Shown: positions 35,271 to 44,399, counted from the first letter of the stretch. The stretch is 64,000 nucleotides of DNA from Burkholderia sp. OK233 (GCF_900230185.1 NZ_OCSR01000001.1:5890001-5954000); one strand, 5' to 3'. Notes: generated by a model from the letters alone, not told the origin. Numbers and translations are program-made.

Positions 35271-35390
35271 ACGCGTCGAACACGCGACGCTCCGCCATTC
35301 ATGACTCGGTGTATCAAGTGTTTTTAGCGGTGCTGTATTTCACTTGTTCTGAAAAGTCAGTACTCTGCTTCGAGACCCAAAGGAAATGCC

Positions 35391-36398
35391 ATGGATATGT
35401 CACTACCCCTCAGCGAGCAAGCACGGGCCAATAGCGCCATTCGTATCGAAGCACATCCGGGATACAACCGCGTGTTCCGCGAAGGCGAACTGACGGTTGG
35501 CCTCATTCTGCCGCTCGAGACGCATCCGCAGTCTCCGCAGCCCACCATGCGCGATCACATCGCGATGGCGCGCAAGGCTGAGGAGATAGGGGTTGCGGCC
35601 CTGTGGGCGCGGGACATTCCATTTTTCGACCCGGCATATGGCGACGTCGGGCAGATTTTCGATCCGCTCATTTATATCGCGCATCTGGCCGCTGCCACAC
35701 GCAACATCACGCTCGGGACCGCAGGCATTGTGCTGCCGTTGCGCGAGCCGCTGCTGCTGGCCAAGCAGATCAATTCGCTAGATCAATTGACGGGCGGGCG
35801 TCTTGTCGTCGGGATGTCGTCGGGCGACCGTCCGTCTGAGTATCCGATCTTCGGCATTGATTTCGACACGCGGGGCGAGCGCTTTAGAGATGCCTTCGGC
35901 GTTTACAGGAAGGTCGGCGAAGGTTCATTCCCACACTTCAGTTCCGCGCGTTTCGGCCGGGGCGATGGCTCATTGGATCTGCTGCCCAAGCCTCCGTACG
36001 GTCGCACACCAGCCATTGCGGTTGGCCGTTCGCAGCAGAGCATGGAATGGATCGCCGACAACATGGATGGCTACCTCGGCTTCGTCCCCGATCCAGACAA
36101 GCTTAATGATTTTGGAAATCATTGGCGAGACCTGACGCCACATGCCGGGAACGGCAGCACTGGCAAGCCGCTTGCCTTTGGCGGATTTCTTTATCTTCAC
36201 CCCAATCCTCACTATGCGTTCAGGCGCATCAGAGGCGGATTTGCGATCGGCGGTTGCTCGCTGCGCGACCTTCTCGCGCGAGCGAGGGACGCAGGAGTTA
36301 ATCACGTTGCGCTGAATCCGAAGGTCACGCCGCGTCCGTACGTCGAAATACTCGATGAATTGGGGAGTATCGTTTTGCCGGAATTTGCCGCGAGGTAG
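35391..36398 (+). CDS. LLM class flavin-dependent oxidoreductase
   Basis: This 335-aa protein belongs to the luciferase-like monooxygenase superfamily. Conserved stretches include HIAMARKAEEIGVAALWARD, AAATRNITLGTAGIVLPLRE, and NSLDQLTGGRLVVGMSSGD, which bind FMN or F420 in the TIM barrel. The C-terminus holds AGVNHVALNPKVTPRPYVE. Such enzymes oxidise aldehydes, ketones or sulfur compounds using reduced flavin. The substrate is unknown. It has its own upstream gap (153 nt) after the DJ-1 gene and is followed by a DsbA-like gene. Confidence 0.9.
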   Translation: MDMSLPLSEQARANSAIRIEAHPGYNRVFREGELTVGLILPLETHPQSPQPTMRDHIAMARKAEEIGVAALWARDIPFFDPAYGDVGQIFDPLIYIAHLAAATRNITLGTAGIVLPLREPLLLAKQINSLDQLTGGRLVVGMSSGDRPSEYPIFGIDFDTRGERFRDAFGVYRKVGEGSFPHFSSARFGRGDGSLDLLPKPPYGRTPAIAVGRSQQSMEWIADNMDGYLGFVPDPDKLNDFGNHWRDLTPHAGNGSTGKPLAFGGFLYLHPNPHYAFRRIRGGFAIGGCSLRDLLARARDAGVNHVALNPKVTPRPYVEILDELGSIVLPEFAAR

Positions 36399-36541
36399 CG
36401 GCGCGGCAGTATGCCCCCGACCTTGGTTACACGGTGTAAAGAAGTGAATTGAAGTCGGGCAGCTTGGTGGCATCAAAGTTCGGTCCTATAGTCGTGCCCA
36501 CAGATGCTACCCACAACAGAGTAATTTAACTGGAAGTAACG

Positions 36542-37174
36542 ATGAAATTCATTCTTGTAGCCGATCCGATGTGCTCCTGGTGCTATGGCTTTAGCCAGGA
36601 GATGAAGACAATTGTAGAAGCCATGCCCGATCTTGAAGTACAGGTCGTGATGGGTGGCCTTTCCGCAGGATCCACCAAGATTCTGGATGACGCGGGCAAG
36701 CAGTTCCGCCTGACACATTGGGCTCGCGTCGAACAGATGAGCGGCGCGCAATTCAATCGTGAAGCGTTGCTCGCGCGAAAGAACTTCTTCTATGACAGTG
36801 AGCCGGTCTGCCGCGCCGTTGTCACGGCCCGTCTGATCGAGCCGTCGGTCAATCTGTTGAAGGTACTCGGCGCGTTCCAGCGGGCGTTCTACGTGGATGG
36901 AGCCGATACCACGGACGGCAAGGTTCTGGCGGAGGTCGGCGCATCGGCGTTGAAGACTGCGGGGTTCGATGTCGATGCCAAGGCGTTCCTTGCCGTCTGG
37001 GCTTCGGACAGAGCGATACACGCGGCTCTTGCGGATTTCGAGCAGACCCGCCGGTTGAGCGTGTCGGGCTTCCCATCGGCGTTTGCCGAGGTGGGCGGGA
37101 AGATTGGGCAGATCAGCGCGGGCTACGCCTCGGCAGCTAACATTCAACAGGCGCTCAAGCGTCTCGCTGCCTGA
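36542..37174 (+). CDS. DsbA family (FrnE-like) thioredoxin-fold protein
   Basis: This 210-aa protein begins with a beta strand and the active-site CSWC (Cys11 and Cys14; VADPMCSWCYGFSQEM), then an all-helical insert and a cis-Pro motif region (VSGFPSAFAEVGG). No signal peptide is visible, so it is probably cytoplasmic, unlike periplasmic DsbA. It may act as a thiol-disulfide oxidoreductase or a glutathione-linked isomerase. The start is preceded by GGAAGTAACG. It lies between an LLM oxidoreductase and a LysR pseudogene. Confidence 0.9.
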   Translation: MKFILVADPMCSWCYGFSQEMKTIVEAMPDLEVQVVMGGLSAGSTKILDDAGKQFRLTHWARVEQMSGAQFNREALLARKNFFYDSEPVCRAVVTARLIEPSVNLLKVLGAFQRAFYVDGADTTDGKVLAEVGASALKTAGFDVDAKAFLAVWASDRAIHAALADFEQTRRLSVSGFPSAFAEVGGKIGQISAGYASAANIQQALKRLAA

Positions 37175-37209
37175 GCGTATCGACTGGAACGAGACTGCCG
37201 GCACCCCGC

Positions 37210-38003
37210 ATGGGCACGGTCCGCAACATGAAGATTCTCGTTGAAGTGGCCGAGGCGGGGAGCTTTACGGCGGCCGCCAATCAACTGGGCGGCACTACTG
37301 GCAACGCGTCCCAGGCGATTTCCGAACTCGAATCTCATCTGCGTACCCGCTTGCACAACCGCACCACGCGACGCATTGCGCTGACGGAGGCAGGCGAGCG
37401 GTATCTGCAACGGTGCCGCGTGATCACCGCGTCGGTTGCGGAGGCAGAAGCTGAGGCGTCGAACGCGCATGCGAAGCCGGTGGGAACGCTGCGAGTGCAC
37501 GCATTGTCTAGCTTGGGACAAAACTAGGTGGTCCCCGCAGCTTCGGCCTATCAGGAGCGTCATTCCGCAGTCAACGTAGATCTCACGCTCTCGCAGAACG
37601 TCCCCGATCTGCTGGAAGAGAGCTACGACGTGGCCTTGCGGGTCATCGCGGGGTCGCTGCCCGACTCGGCCTACGTGTCGCGGCGGCTCGGCACGTTCCA
37701 TATTTCATGCCGCTTGATGGCCGCTTCAAGGTGAACGTCCCCGATGCCATGGCGGTTGCCGTGCTGGAAGGAATGGGCATTGGTGCATTGCCAACCTTCA
37801 CGGTGCGCTCCCTGCTGCGCGCGGGCTCGCTGAAACGCGTGCTGCCGGACTATCAGTTGCAAACGCCGAATGTTTTCGCGGTGTATGCGTCGCGCCACTA
37901 TCTCGATGCGAAGATCAAAACATTGATCGAATTCCCGCGTGACTGCACGGATGGTGCGCTAGACACCGACAGTCCGGCGATACAAAGTACCTTGAACGGC
38001 TGA
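37210..38003 (+). pseudogene. LysR family regulator, broken by nonsense, deletion and frameshift
   Basis: The frame starts with a normal LysR helix-turn-helix (MKILVEVAEAGSFTAAANQL, TTGNASQAISELESHLRTRL) and ends at TAG 37525-37527. It continues in frame as SAYQERHSAVNVDLTLSQN and AYVSRRLGTFH. There the sequence jumps to another frame that encodes the effector-domain end (KVNVPDAMAVAVLEGMGIGA, GSLKRVLPDYQLQTPNVFAV). About 70 residues of the effector domain are missing at the jump. It has one nonsense codon, one internal deletion and one frame change. It may once have controlled the DsbA-like or acetamidase gene. Confidence 0.85.
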
Positions 38004-38046
38004 GGCGTGCTGCCCGTGAAACACCGCCGAGGTAGCGCATCCATCA

Positions 38047-39378
38047 CTACAGTTGGTACTTTTCCCGCACCAGCTGACCGATCCCCATGCGGTCGAGAAT
38101 GGCTAGGGGACACAGAATGGTAACGCGCACCGTGCCGGGCAACTGGCTGATTTCGATGGAACCGGTGATGGTGGCGCGATTGAGTGCTTCTTCGCAGCTT
38201 AGTCCGCTAACGGCAGCGGCGCGGCGCAAACCGTTTTCAGTGGCGACATTGAGATTCACACCGCTACCGATAAACGTAATCGGACCGCACTGTTCCACTT
38301 CGTGCTGAGCCCAGCGCGCACCCGGTTCGACCACTTTCTGCCGCGGTGTCGCGTTCATGGGACGTGCCATCGGTGGCAGATCGTCCACGTTTTGCAGCAG
38401 GATGGGGCCGTCGGTCGTCAGGCCCTTGATCACTTCGGCGGTGAGTTCGGTTTCGCCGGACACGTCGGTAGCATGTCCCGCGATCTCGCCGTTGCCCTGT
38501 TGCGCGCGCATGTCACCCATATGGACACCCGTTCCTGGCACCTTAACCGGGCAGATCAGAATGCATCCCTCGCGCACGGAGTTCGTGTCCATATGCCCGT
38601 CGGTCTTCGCGGCATGCAACTCTTCTGTGGTCAACGCGTAACGATGCGGCACTCCGACCAGGTACTGACCGAAGTCCGCACAGTTGTGGGAGTCCAGCAG
38701 GTCGCGCGCCGGCGTGGTGCCGATGTTGCCGAGGAAAGGGCGCATATGCGCGGCCACCCCAGGAATGTCGGCGCGAGCCAGCGACAGGATGGAATGTTGG
38801 GCCCCGAGTTCTGGCGGTGCCGACATCTGCGGTGCGTTGCCCGCGAGACGATCAGCGACCTGCTGGTTGACGGTCAGACTGACCTGATTCTCCTCATCTA
38901 GAACGATCGCGTAGCCGTGGCTGAACTGGAAGGCGCTGACCTCGGCGCCGCAGTGATTGCAGCGAATCGCCGCTGTGCCGATTCCTTCAATGTGGCTAGC
39001 GGGGTGTTCGGTGCCGCACGTAGAGCAGAGTTTCGGCACGAACGGATCGCCGTGATAGCGACCCTCGGCAAATTTCATGACGCCCGACGAGGTGGCCATG
39101 GACGTCACGCGCATCCGTTGAATCTTGAGTGCGACCGCGTCGCCGACTTCGGCGCCGGCGATTGCGACGGGCTGCGTCACTTCGTGGCCGCCTTGAAATG
39201 CCAGTGTGATGATGGGCCTCCAACAACCCGGCGGAGTACCGGTAACCAGTGTGCCGCCGTCGGCGAGCGGTCCTAGCATCAGCTGGCTGGGACCCAGCAG
39301 CCCGTTGGTGTAGGTCTCAACGTGAAGATGCTTCACGGCGGGCTTCATAGGGTGTGTGTCAGGCGGATTGGTCGTCAA
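38047..39378 (-). CDS. Acetamidase/formamidase family protein with a zinc-ribbon-like insert
   Basis: This 443-aa protein fits the FmdA/AmdA family, which hydrolyses short amides to acid and ammonia. Visible features are GGTLVTGTPPGCWRPIITLA, GDAVALKIQRMRVTSMATSS, a His-rich MDTNSVREGCILICPVKVPG followed by GTGVHMGDMRAQQGNGEIAG, and the C-terminal NVATENGLRRAAAVSG. An insert with CSTC (118-121) and CNHC (140-143) looks like a zinc ribbon. The start at 39378 has GGAGA upstream. It converges with the LysR pseudogene. A GCATGC palindrome lies about 85 nt upstream. Substrate not determined. Confidence 0.88.
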   Translation of the reverse strand: MTTNPPDTHPMKPAVKHLHVETYTNGLLGPSQLMLGPLADGGTLVTGTPPGCWRPIITLAFQGGHEVTQPVAIAGAEVGDAVALKIQRMRVTSMATSSGVMKFAEGRYHGDPFVPKLCSTCGTEHPASHIEGIGTAAIRCNHCGAEVSAFQFSHGYAIVLDEENQVSLTVNQQVADRLAGNAPQMSAPPELGAQHSILSLARADIPGVAAHMRPFLGNIGTTPARDLLDSHNCADFGQYLVGVPHRYALTTEELHAAKTDGHMDTNSVREGCILICPVKVPGTGVHMGDMRAQQGNGEIAGHATDVSGETELTAEVIKGLTTDGPILLQNVDDLPPMARPMNATPRQKVVEPGARWAQHEVEQCGPITFIGSGVNLNVATENGLRRAAAVSGLSCEEALNRATITGSIEISQLPGTVRVTILCPLAILDRMGIGQLVREKYQL

Positions 39379-39457
39379 TGTCTATCTCCATGTTGGGCTC
39401 CTGCGGCGCAGTCGTTCTTGCCGGCGAGCGCGCGTTCTCTGCGATCCGGCACCGCAT

Positions 39458-39475
39458 TATGTATATCGCATGCGA
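39458..39475. promoter_or_regulatory. Palindromic motif upstream of the acetamidase gene (shared with the SDR region)
   Basis: TATGTATATCGCATGCGA contains the perfect 10-bp palindrome TCGCATGCGA at 39466-39475. The same core with an ACATATA flank occurs at 44256-44272, and a related one inverted at 44332-44353. It lies in a 520-nt gene-free stretch (39379-39898) in which I see no other features except the ribosome-binding site of the next gene. Confidence 0.5.
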
Positions 39476-39898
39476 ACGGAGCGAGTGCGATAGGTAATAC
39501 AGGAGCGCTTCGATATGTCAATCGATGGCGATTAGATCGCGTGCGACAAGTGGGGTGAATTATTGACCCACCGGAAGCGATCGCAATTCGGCCGTTGAGG
39601 CGCATCGTTGTCATTGGGTAAAAGGTGTGTCGACGAGGTACGGGGCGTGCGGCGGGGCGGTTGCGTTGAGCCTATTCGAAAGTATGAAAGGGTTGAACGA
39701 TAAGGTGCATCGCACATCCGATTGAACGACTGGCAACGCCGCCAAACATTGGATACCTTGCGATAAAGCGGACGGCGACCGTCCCTGGGCGCTCGAGTCA
39801 TAGCGCGTCCGTTCGGCGCGCTCAACGTGTTGTTACCGGCGCGGCGTCCCGTTCATTGAGAGTGGAACGTCACGTTTCGATTCATAAGGAGCGTCGCC

Positions 39899-40327
39899 AT
39901 GCTGCTTTGCCAAGTTGATCCCTGGGTTCAGACGATACAACTCTTATCATCGGAACCCCGGTACCCAGACGCCGGCGATGATCCGGCGCCCGTTGCAAAA
40001 CGCGAGACATCCTATGGCCGCCAGGTGACGTCCAGTACCAGTTGCTCGCCTCACCTGAAAGTGAGTCTGGTCGAGCGGACCACCTCGTCAACCGTGACGA
40101 TTGCGTGGCGGGATCCCACGAGCTGCTTCTACGGCGCCCAGATCTGGCGGGCTGCGAGCGCCAGGGTATCGGGGATATGCGCGTTGAGCGGGCAGCGGAT
40201 CAGGCGTGGCGACCGCATCTTTCATCCGAACCGTTCGAAACCGATGCCGGTCAATGCTCGCGCGATGATCCTCGAATCGGCCTTAAACGCGATTGAGCCG
40301 TTACAGAAAAGCCAGCTGTGTGAGTGA
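39899..40327 (+). CDS. DUF3331 domain protein
   Basis: This 142-aa protein ends with the DUF3331 signature: VERTTSSTVTIAWRDPTSCF, YGAQIWRAASARVSGICALS and GQRIRRGDRIFHPN, followed by NARAMILESAL. DUF3331 proteins are small, of unknown function and common in Burkholderia and relatives. Two Cys and a Gly-rich turn suggest a small zinc- or nucleic-acid-binding fold, which is speculation. ATG 39899 is preceded by AAGGAG. It lies 39 nt upstream of a LysR gene. Confidence 0.8.
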   Translation: MLLCQVDPWVQTIQLLSSEPRYPDAGDDPAPVAKRETSYGRQVTSSTSCSPHLKVSLVERTTSSTVTIAWRDPTSCFYGAQIWRAASARVSGICALSGQRIRRGDRIFHPNRSKPMPVNARAMILESALNAIEPLQKSQLCE

Positions 40328-40366
40328 CGATTCGTGGCATCTGGATACTCCGCTCTACATTGACCA

Positions 40367-41401
40367 GTGAGGTGCAAGCTGGACCAGCTCTACATGTTGC
40401 GTGCATTCGTTGCTGCCGCGCGGTATCAAAGCTTTAGCAAGGCTGCGGAATCGCTGAATGTGAGTACCGGGTCGGTATCAAAAGCGATCGCCAAGCTCGA
40501 AGAGTGCATCCAGACGAGGGTCTTGCTTAGGACAACGAGGTCCGTTTCCTTGACTGAAGCGGCGCAATCCTACTATCTGAGTTGCTGCCGTTTGCTCGAG
40601 GAACTTGATGAAGCGAATCGTCGCATTACACGGGCGCGTGAAGTGGACAGCGGAAAGCTGCGGCTGATCGTGCCCCCGATGCTGATGAGCGAAACCTTTT
40701 CGCGCCTGGTGCGGGGCTATCACGCGATTGCGCCCAATGTGAGTCTGATCGTTTCTGTTCAGGAGGGCGCCGCAAACCTGTATGACGGCCGATTCGACAT
40801 GGCCATTCTTCCGCCGCATCTTGTCGATCAGACCGCTGTGATTCGTCGGACATTATCGAAGTCACTGCGTATCTTCGTCGCAGCGCCTCGGTATCTGGAG
40901 CACGATGGTGTTCCCCAGGTCGCCGCCGAGCTGACCCATCATTTTCTCCTGCTGGACACGGGTTCCCGGCAGAAAGGCGTGGACGTTGTCGATCTGTTGG
41001 AGAGCGAAACAAAAGTGAGCGTGTCTCCCAGGTCGTCGATAGACGGCAACGAAATATTGCTTAGAGTGGCGGCCCTCATGGGGACTGGCATTGCCGCATT
41101 GCCTGAAACCATGGTGCGTGGGGATATCGAGGCCGGGCGCCTCACGCATATCTTGCCGTTGTGCATGACGTCCGACGGCAAGGCGGAGATCTGTCTCTTC
41201 TACTCGCACCGGGAACTGCTTCCTGTGCGGCTCAGGACATTCATCGACTATTGCACCCAGTTTTTCAGATCGTCGGCTCCATATGACGCCATGGATGCAG
41301 AGACGGCAATACCTGCGAAGGACAATCGGGAAGAGTGCCGTTGGCGGCCGGTCAAGGTGCGACATGCGCGGCCTTCGCCGTTCGGCGCGATGGGCCGATG
41401 A
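40367..41401 (+). CDS. LysR family transcriptional regulator (paralogue B, altered start codon)
   Basis: This LysR protein (about 340 aa) closely matches paralogue A: LDQLYMLRAFVAAARYQSFS, NVSTGSVSKAIAKLEECIQT, LRTTRSVSLTEAAQSYYLSC. Paralogue A starts ATG-GAC-CAG after GAGGTGCAAG. Here the same leader precedes CTG-GAC-CAG (40379), so the ancestral ATG has become CTG. The open frame can start at GTG 40367 only by using part of the old leader. Expression may therefore be reduced. The C-terminus extends about 25 residues beyond the usual end. It converges with paralogue C. Confidence 0.88.
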   Translation: MRCKLDQLYMLRAFVAAARYQSFSKAAESLNVSTGSVSKAIAKLEECIQTRVLLRTTRSVSLTEAAQSYYLSCCRLLEELDEANRRITRAREVDSGKLRLIVPPMLMSETFSRLVRGYHAIAPNVSLIVSVQEGAANLYDGRFDMAILPPHLVDQTAVIRRTLSKSLRIFVAAPRYLEHDGVPQVAAELTHHFLLLDTGSRQKGVDVVDLLESETKVSVSPRSSIDGNEILLRVAALMGTGIAALPETMVRGDIEAGRLTHILPLCMTSDGKAEICLFYSHRELLPVRLRTFIDYCTQFFRSSAPYDAMDAETAIPAKDNREECRWRPVKVRHARPSPFGAMGR

Positions 41402-41441
41402 CCTACGTCGGTGTGCTGCGCCCGCGTGCTACGTGGTGCGA

Positions 41442-42409
41442 TTACGCAGCCGTGGTGCGTTGACGCTGCTTGTTCCGCGCCGTGTTCGCCGCCGGTTGCT
41501 GGCCAAGATGCTCTTCGTGGAATAACGCCGTGCTGAAATCCACAAACTTCCGAAAGTGTGCCGGCAGCGGTTCGCAATGTGAATAGAACAAACAGATTTC
41601 GACCTCGCTATCGGACGTCGAGCAGCCGAGCAATACCTGAACCAGGTGGCCATAAGCTATGTCCCGGTGAATCATCGCTTCGGGTAGCGCTGCAATACCG
41701 GTACCAGTGATCGTGGCGGCTGGCAGATGCGCCTCGCTGCCGTCCATCGATGCCATGGCAAGACCCTCACCAGCGGGCCGTCCTCGAACAGATCCATGAA
41801 ATTGCTGTCCCGTTGGCGGAGTTGCGCGGCGATCAGCAGAAAATGTCTGGACAGGTCCTCGGCGCGTACCGGTATGCCGTATTTGCTCAGATAGGATGGC
41901 GAAGCCACCAGTACGCTCGAGGTCTTCGACAAGGTCCTGCGAATCACTGCGGATTGCTCGACGAGATGCGGCGGAACATTAGCAATGTCATAACGTCCAT
42001 CGTAAAGATTGACCACATGCACCCGTACCGTCACCGTCAGGTGCACGTTCGGCGCGATCGCTTGGTAGTCCGACATCAATCTTAAGAAGGTGCCGTTTAC
42101 CAGCATGGGATGAACGACCAGACGAAGGTTGCCACTATCGACCTCTCGTTGCTGCATGATCCGCCGATTCGCCTCATAGAGTTCCTGGAGCAGCCGGCAG
42201 CAACTCAGGTAACTGGTTTGTGCTTCTTCCGTCAGGGTCGCCGACCACGTGGTCCGATGCAGGAGACGCGTCTGGACGGCCACCTCGAGTTTGGCAATGG
42301 CTTTCGAAATGGACCCCATCGTCACGCCGAGCGAAGCCGCCGCCTTGCCGAAACTTTTATGCTGCGTCGCTGCAACGAAGGCTCTCAACATGTAAAGCTG
42401 GTCCATCAT
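41442..42409 (-). pseudogene. LysR family regulator (paralogue C), frameshifted
   Basis: The N-terminal frame (41672-42409) starts MDQLYMLRAFVAATQHKSFG, has the helix-turn-helix and the effector domain up to FEDGPLVRV, then runs out of frame. The overlapping frame (41442-41756) completes the protein with MASMDGSEAHLPAATITGTG, IAALPEAMIHRDIAYGHLVQ and YSHCEPLPAHFRKFVDFSTA. A single indel near 41756 joins them. The helix-turn-helix is intact, so a truncated DNA-binding product could be made. Confidence 0.85.
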
Positions 42410-42469
42410 CTATCCCGTAGGAAGAACGGAAAATGCAGGGATCGGAGATCGATCCTGGATGCTTGCCGC

Positions 42470-42889
42470 TTAAATGCGAGAATCGAAATCGAAATCGAAC
42501 TCGAGTCGGATGCCGCCGGGTTCGTATACCATCGCGTGCCGCTTGGGTCCAGCACCGAGGTTTTCCGGTGCGAACTCAACTATCACGCCGGGCCAAGCTG
42601 AGACGCGCGCAAAGATCTCGTTGAGCGCTTCCTCGCTGCCTGCGCGGAACGCGAGGTGGTGCAGGCCGACATGGGTCTTGCGGTCGAACTCAACACGTTT
42701 GTCCGGGGCCGTCACCTGCCAGAGTGTCAGCATCATGTGGCCATCGGACACAAAGGCAGCAGGGTACGCGGGGCGCTCTCCAACCAGGCTCCAACCGAGG
42801 CACTGGATGAAAAAATCCCGCGTGAGGTTCAGGTCGCGAACCGTCAGCCCAATATGGTCGATTCCGTGCGTTAGAGGTTTGCCGTCCAT
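42470..42889 (-). CDS. VOC family (glyoxalase/dioxygenase-like) protein
   Basis: This 139-aa protein has paired beta-alpha-beta-beta-beta modules of the vicinal oxygen chelate fold. Metal-ligand candidates are His in GIDHIGLTVRDLNLTRDFF, His in HVGLHHLAFRAGSEEAL and Glu in GGIRLEFDFDF. Such proteins catalyse glyoxalase, extradiol dioxygenase or resistance reactions. It is followed on the same strand by none, and it is 61 nt from the LysR paralogue C start, with which it may be co-transcribed on the minus strand. Substrate unknown. Confidence 0.88.
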   Translation of the reverse strand: MDGKPLTHGIDHIGLTVRDLNLTRDFFIQCLGWSLVGERPAYPAAFVSDGHMMLTLWQVTAPDKRVEFDRKTHVGLHHLAFRAGSEEALNEIFARVSAWPGVIVEFAPENLGAGPKRHAMVYEPGGIRLEFDFDFDSRI

Positions 42890-42951
42890 TGTGACTTTCT
42901 CCGTTTATAGTCTAACGATCACGCCGCAGGACCACGGCCTGACCAACGTCC

Positions 42952-43182
42952 CTATTTCAGGCCGCGTTGCCTGCGATATTCGTCGGTCGGTAGACCGCCC
43001 CAGCCCCAGTTCTCTGTTTCCACCTCCTCGATGACCACGAAGGTGGCTTCGAGCGGCTTTTTGAGCACGTCGAGCAACAGGTGGCTGACTCCCTTGATGA
43101 GTTCAGCTTTTTCTTCTGCGGTGACCGAGTCAGCACCCGGTTTGGTGCCCTCGCGGGTCACCTGGATCGTGACGATTGGCAT
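42952..43182 (-). CDS. 4-oxalocrotonate tautomerase family protein
   Basis: This 76-aa protein starts at ATG 43182 with MPIVTIQVTREG, exposing the catalytic Pro1 once Met is removed. AEEKAELIKGVSHLLLDVLK and TFVVIEEVETENWGWGGLPT fit the tautomerase fold. Most members are 60-80 aa and use Pro1 as general base. AAGGAGAA lies just upstream, which excludes the longer frame from 43206. Downstream of the SDR gene across a hairpin and upstream of the VOC gene, it may belong to one aromatic- or aldehyde-handling unit. Confidence 0.9.
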   Translation of the reverse strand: MPIVTIQVTREGTKPGADSVTAEEKAELIKGVSHLLLDVLKKPLEATFVVIEEVETENWGWGGLPTDEYRRQRGLK

Positions 43183-43210
43183 GGTGTTCTCCTTTGCGCT
43201 ACTCAACGAA

Positions 43211-43235
43211 CCGGCCGCCAGTAAGCTGCGGCCGG
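43211..43235 (-). terminator. Stem-loop between the SDR and tautomerase genes
   Basis: CCGGCCGC and GCGGCCGG form a perfect 8-bp stem with a 9-nt loop in the gap between two same-strand genes. No T run follows; it may attenuate transcription. Confidence 0.4.
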
Positions 43236-43279
43236 ACGTATGGGATGGGTCTGGCTTATCTGGCGTTGCCTGGTCGCGC

Positions 43280-43990
43280 TTAGTGGCCGGCGCTCTGGCC
43301 GCCGTCGACGTGCAGGATCTCGCCGGTAACGAACGGCGCGGAGTCTAGATACAGGATGGCGTTGACAATGTCGGTCATCTCTCCCATATGGCCCATCGGG
43401 TGAAGCGCGCCGAGGGCGCCGTGGGTTTCGGGCGCGTGCATCGGCGACTTGATGATGCCGGGGGAGACCGCGTTGGCGCGAATGCCACGTTTTGCGTATT
43501 CGATCGCGAGGGACCGGGTTGCCGCGTTCAGGCCGCCCTTGGTCAGCGAAGCGAGTACCGAAGGTACGCCATCAACCGCGTGGTCGACAAGGGTGGTGCT
43601 GATGCTGACGATATGACCGCTCGAATCCTTCTCCATCTCTTTGATAGCGAGCTGAGTGATGTAGAAGAAGCCGTTCAGGTTCACGCTCAGGACCGCTGCA
43701 TAGTCGTCCGCGGTGTAGCTGGTAAAAGGCTTGGCAACGAAGATGCCTGCGTTGTTGACGAGCGTGTCGATGCGGCCGAAGCGCGCCACGCCTTCCCTGA
43801 TTACGCGGCGGGCGGTTTCGGGGTCGCCGATGTCGCCGGCCACGGTCACGATATTGGGATCCTCCGACGGCTTGATGCTGCGCGCGGTGGCGACCACGCG
43901 ATAGTCGAGCTTACGGAACGCCTTGACGACTTCTGCGCCGATGCCTTGCGAGGCGCCGGTAACGACGATGACCTTTCGTGATGTGCTCAT
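43280..43990 (-). CDS. SDR family oxidoreductase lacking the usual catalytic Tyr
   Basis: This 236-aa Rossmann protein has the NAD(P)-binding VVTGASQGIGAEVVKAF, the NNAG motif (NN79-80) and catalytic-site Ser region VSIST. The YxxxK motif is replaced: at the Lys (Lys151, SLTKGGLNAATRSLA) the residue four before is Ala147, not Tyr. The C-terminus (PFVTGEILHVDGGQSAGH) is normal. Loss of Tyr implies altered chemistry or a non-enzymatic role, unless another residue substitutes. ATG 43990 has GGAGG upstream. The palindrome cluster at 44256-44353 lies between it and the divergent secreted-protein gene. Confidence 0.9.
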   Translation of the reverse strand: MSTSRKVIVVTGASQGIGAEVVKAFRKLDYRVVATARSIKPSEDPNIVTVAGDIGDPETARRVIREGVARFGRIDTLVNNAGIFVAKPFTSYTADDYAAVLSVNLNGFFYITQLAIKEMEKDSSGHIVSISTTLVDHAVDGVPSVLASLTKGGLNAATRSLAIEYAKRGIRANAVSPGIIKSPMHAPETHGALGALHPMGHMGEMTDIVNAILYLDSAPFVTGEILHVDGGQSAGH

Positions 43991-44255
43991 AAAAACCTCC
44001 GAATCAGTTGAGTGGGCTCTGTTGCCGATCGGGCATGCGGCTCCGATAGGGGCCAAATCTAGGCGCGTCGGCGTCAAGTTCAAATACCCGGCGCGGACAA
44101 ACACTTGTGATTCGGAGGAACAAATCGTGTTTCGGGCTGTGTCCCTTGTCCGGAGTCGAGTTGCGGCGTGCACCGAGTGGCCTCGTGACGCGATCCAGCG
44201 CCGCGATCGATACCTTCCTGGTCACGCGCCCGGTCTTTCGGCGGACGTTCATTGC

Positions 44256-44353
44256 ACATATATCGCATGCGACGTAATCGCGCATGCGTTACACGGAGGC
44301 GAAGTCAGAGAATTATTCGTCTCACCCGCGTACATTGCATGCGATTTATATGT
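44256..44353. promoter_or_regulatory. Cluster of GCATGC-centred palindromes in the divergent SDR/secreted-protein region
   Basis: Three related sites lie here: ACATATATCGCATGCGA (44256-44272), CGCATGCG (44281-44288) and the inverted form ACATTGCATGCGATTTATATGT (44332-44353). The first matches the 39458-39475 site upstream of the acetamidase gene at the palindrome and most of its A/T flank. The last site lies about 47 nt upstream of the 44400 start. Together they suggest a common regulator for both divergent genes. Confidence 0.55.
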
Positions 44354-44399
44354 GAACCGCAGCAGCTATCCCATCCGAAACGTTTATTGGAGTTACATC

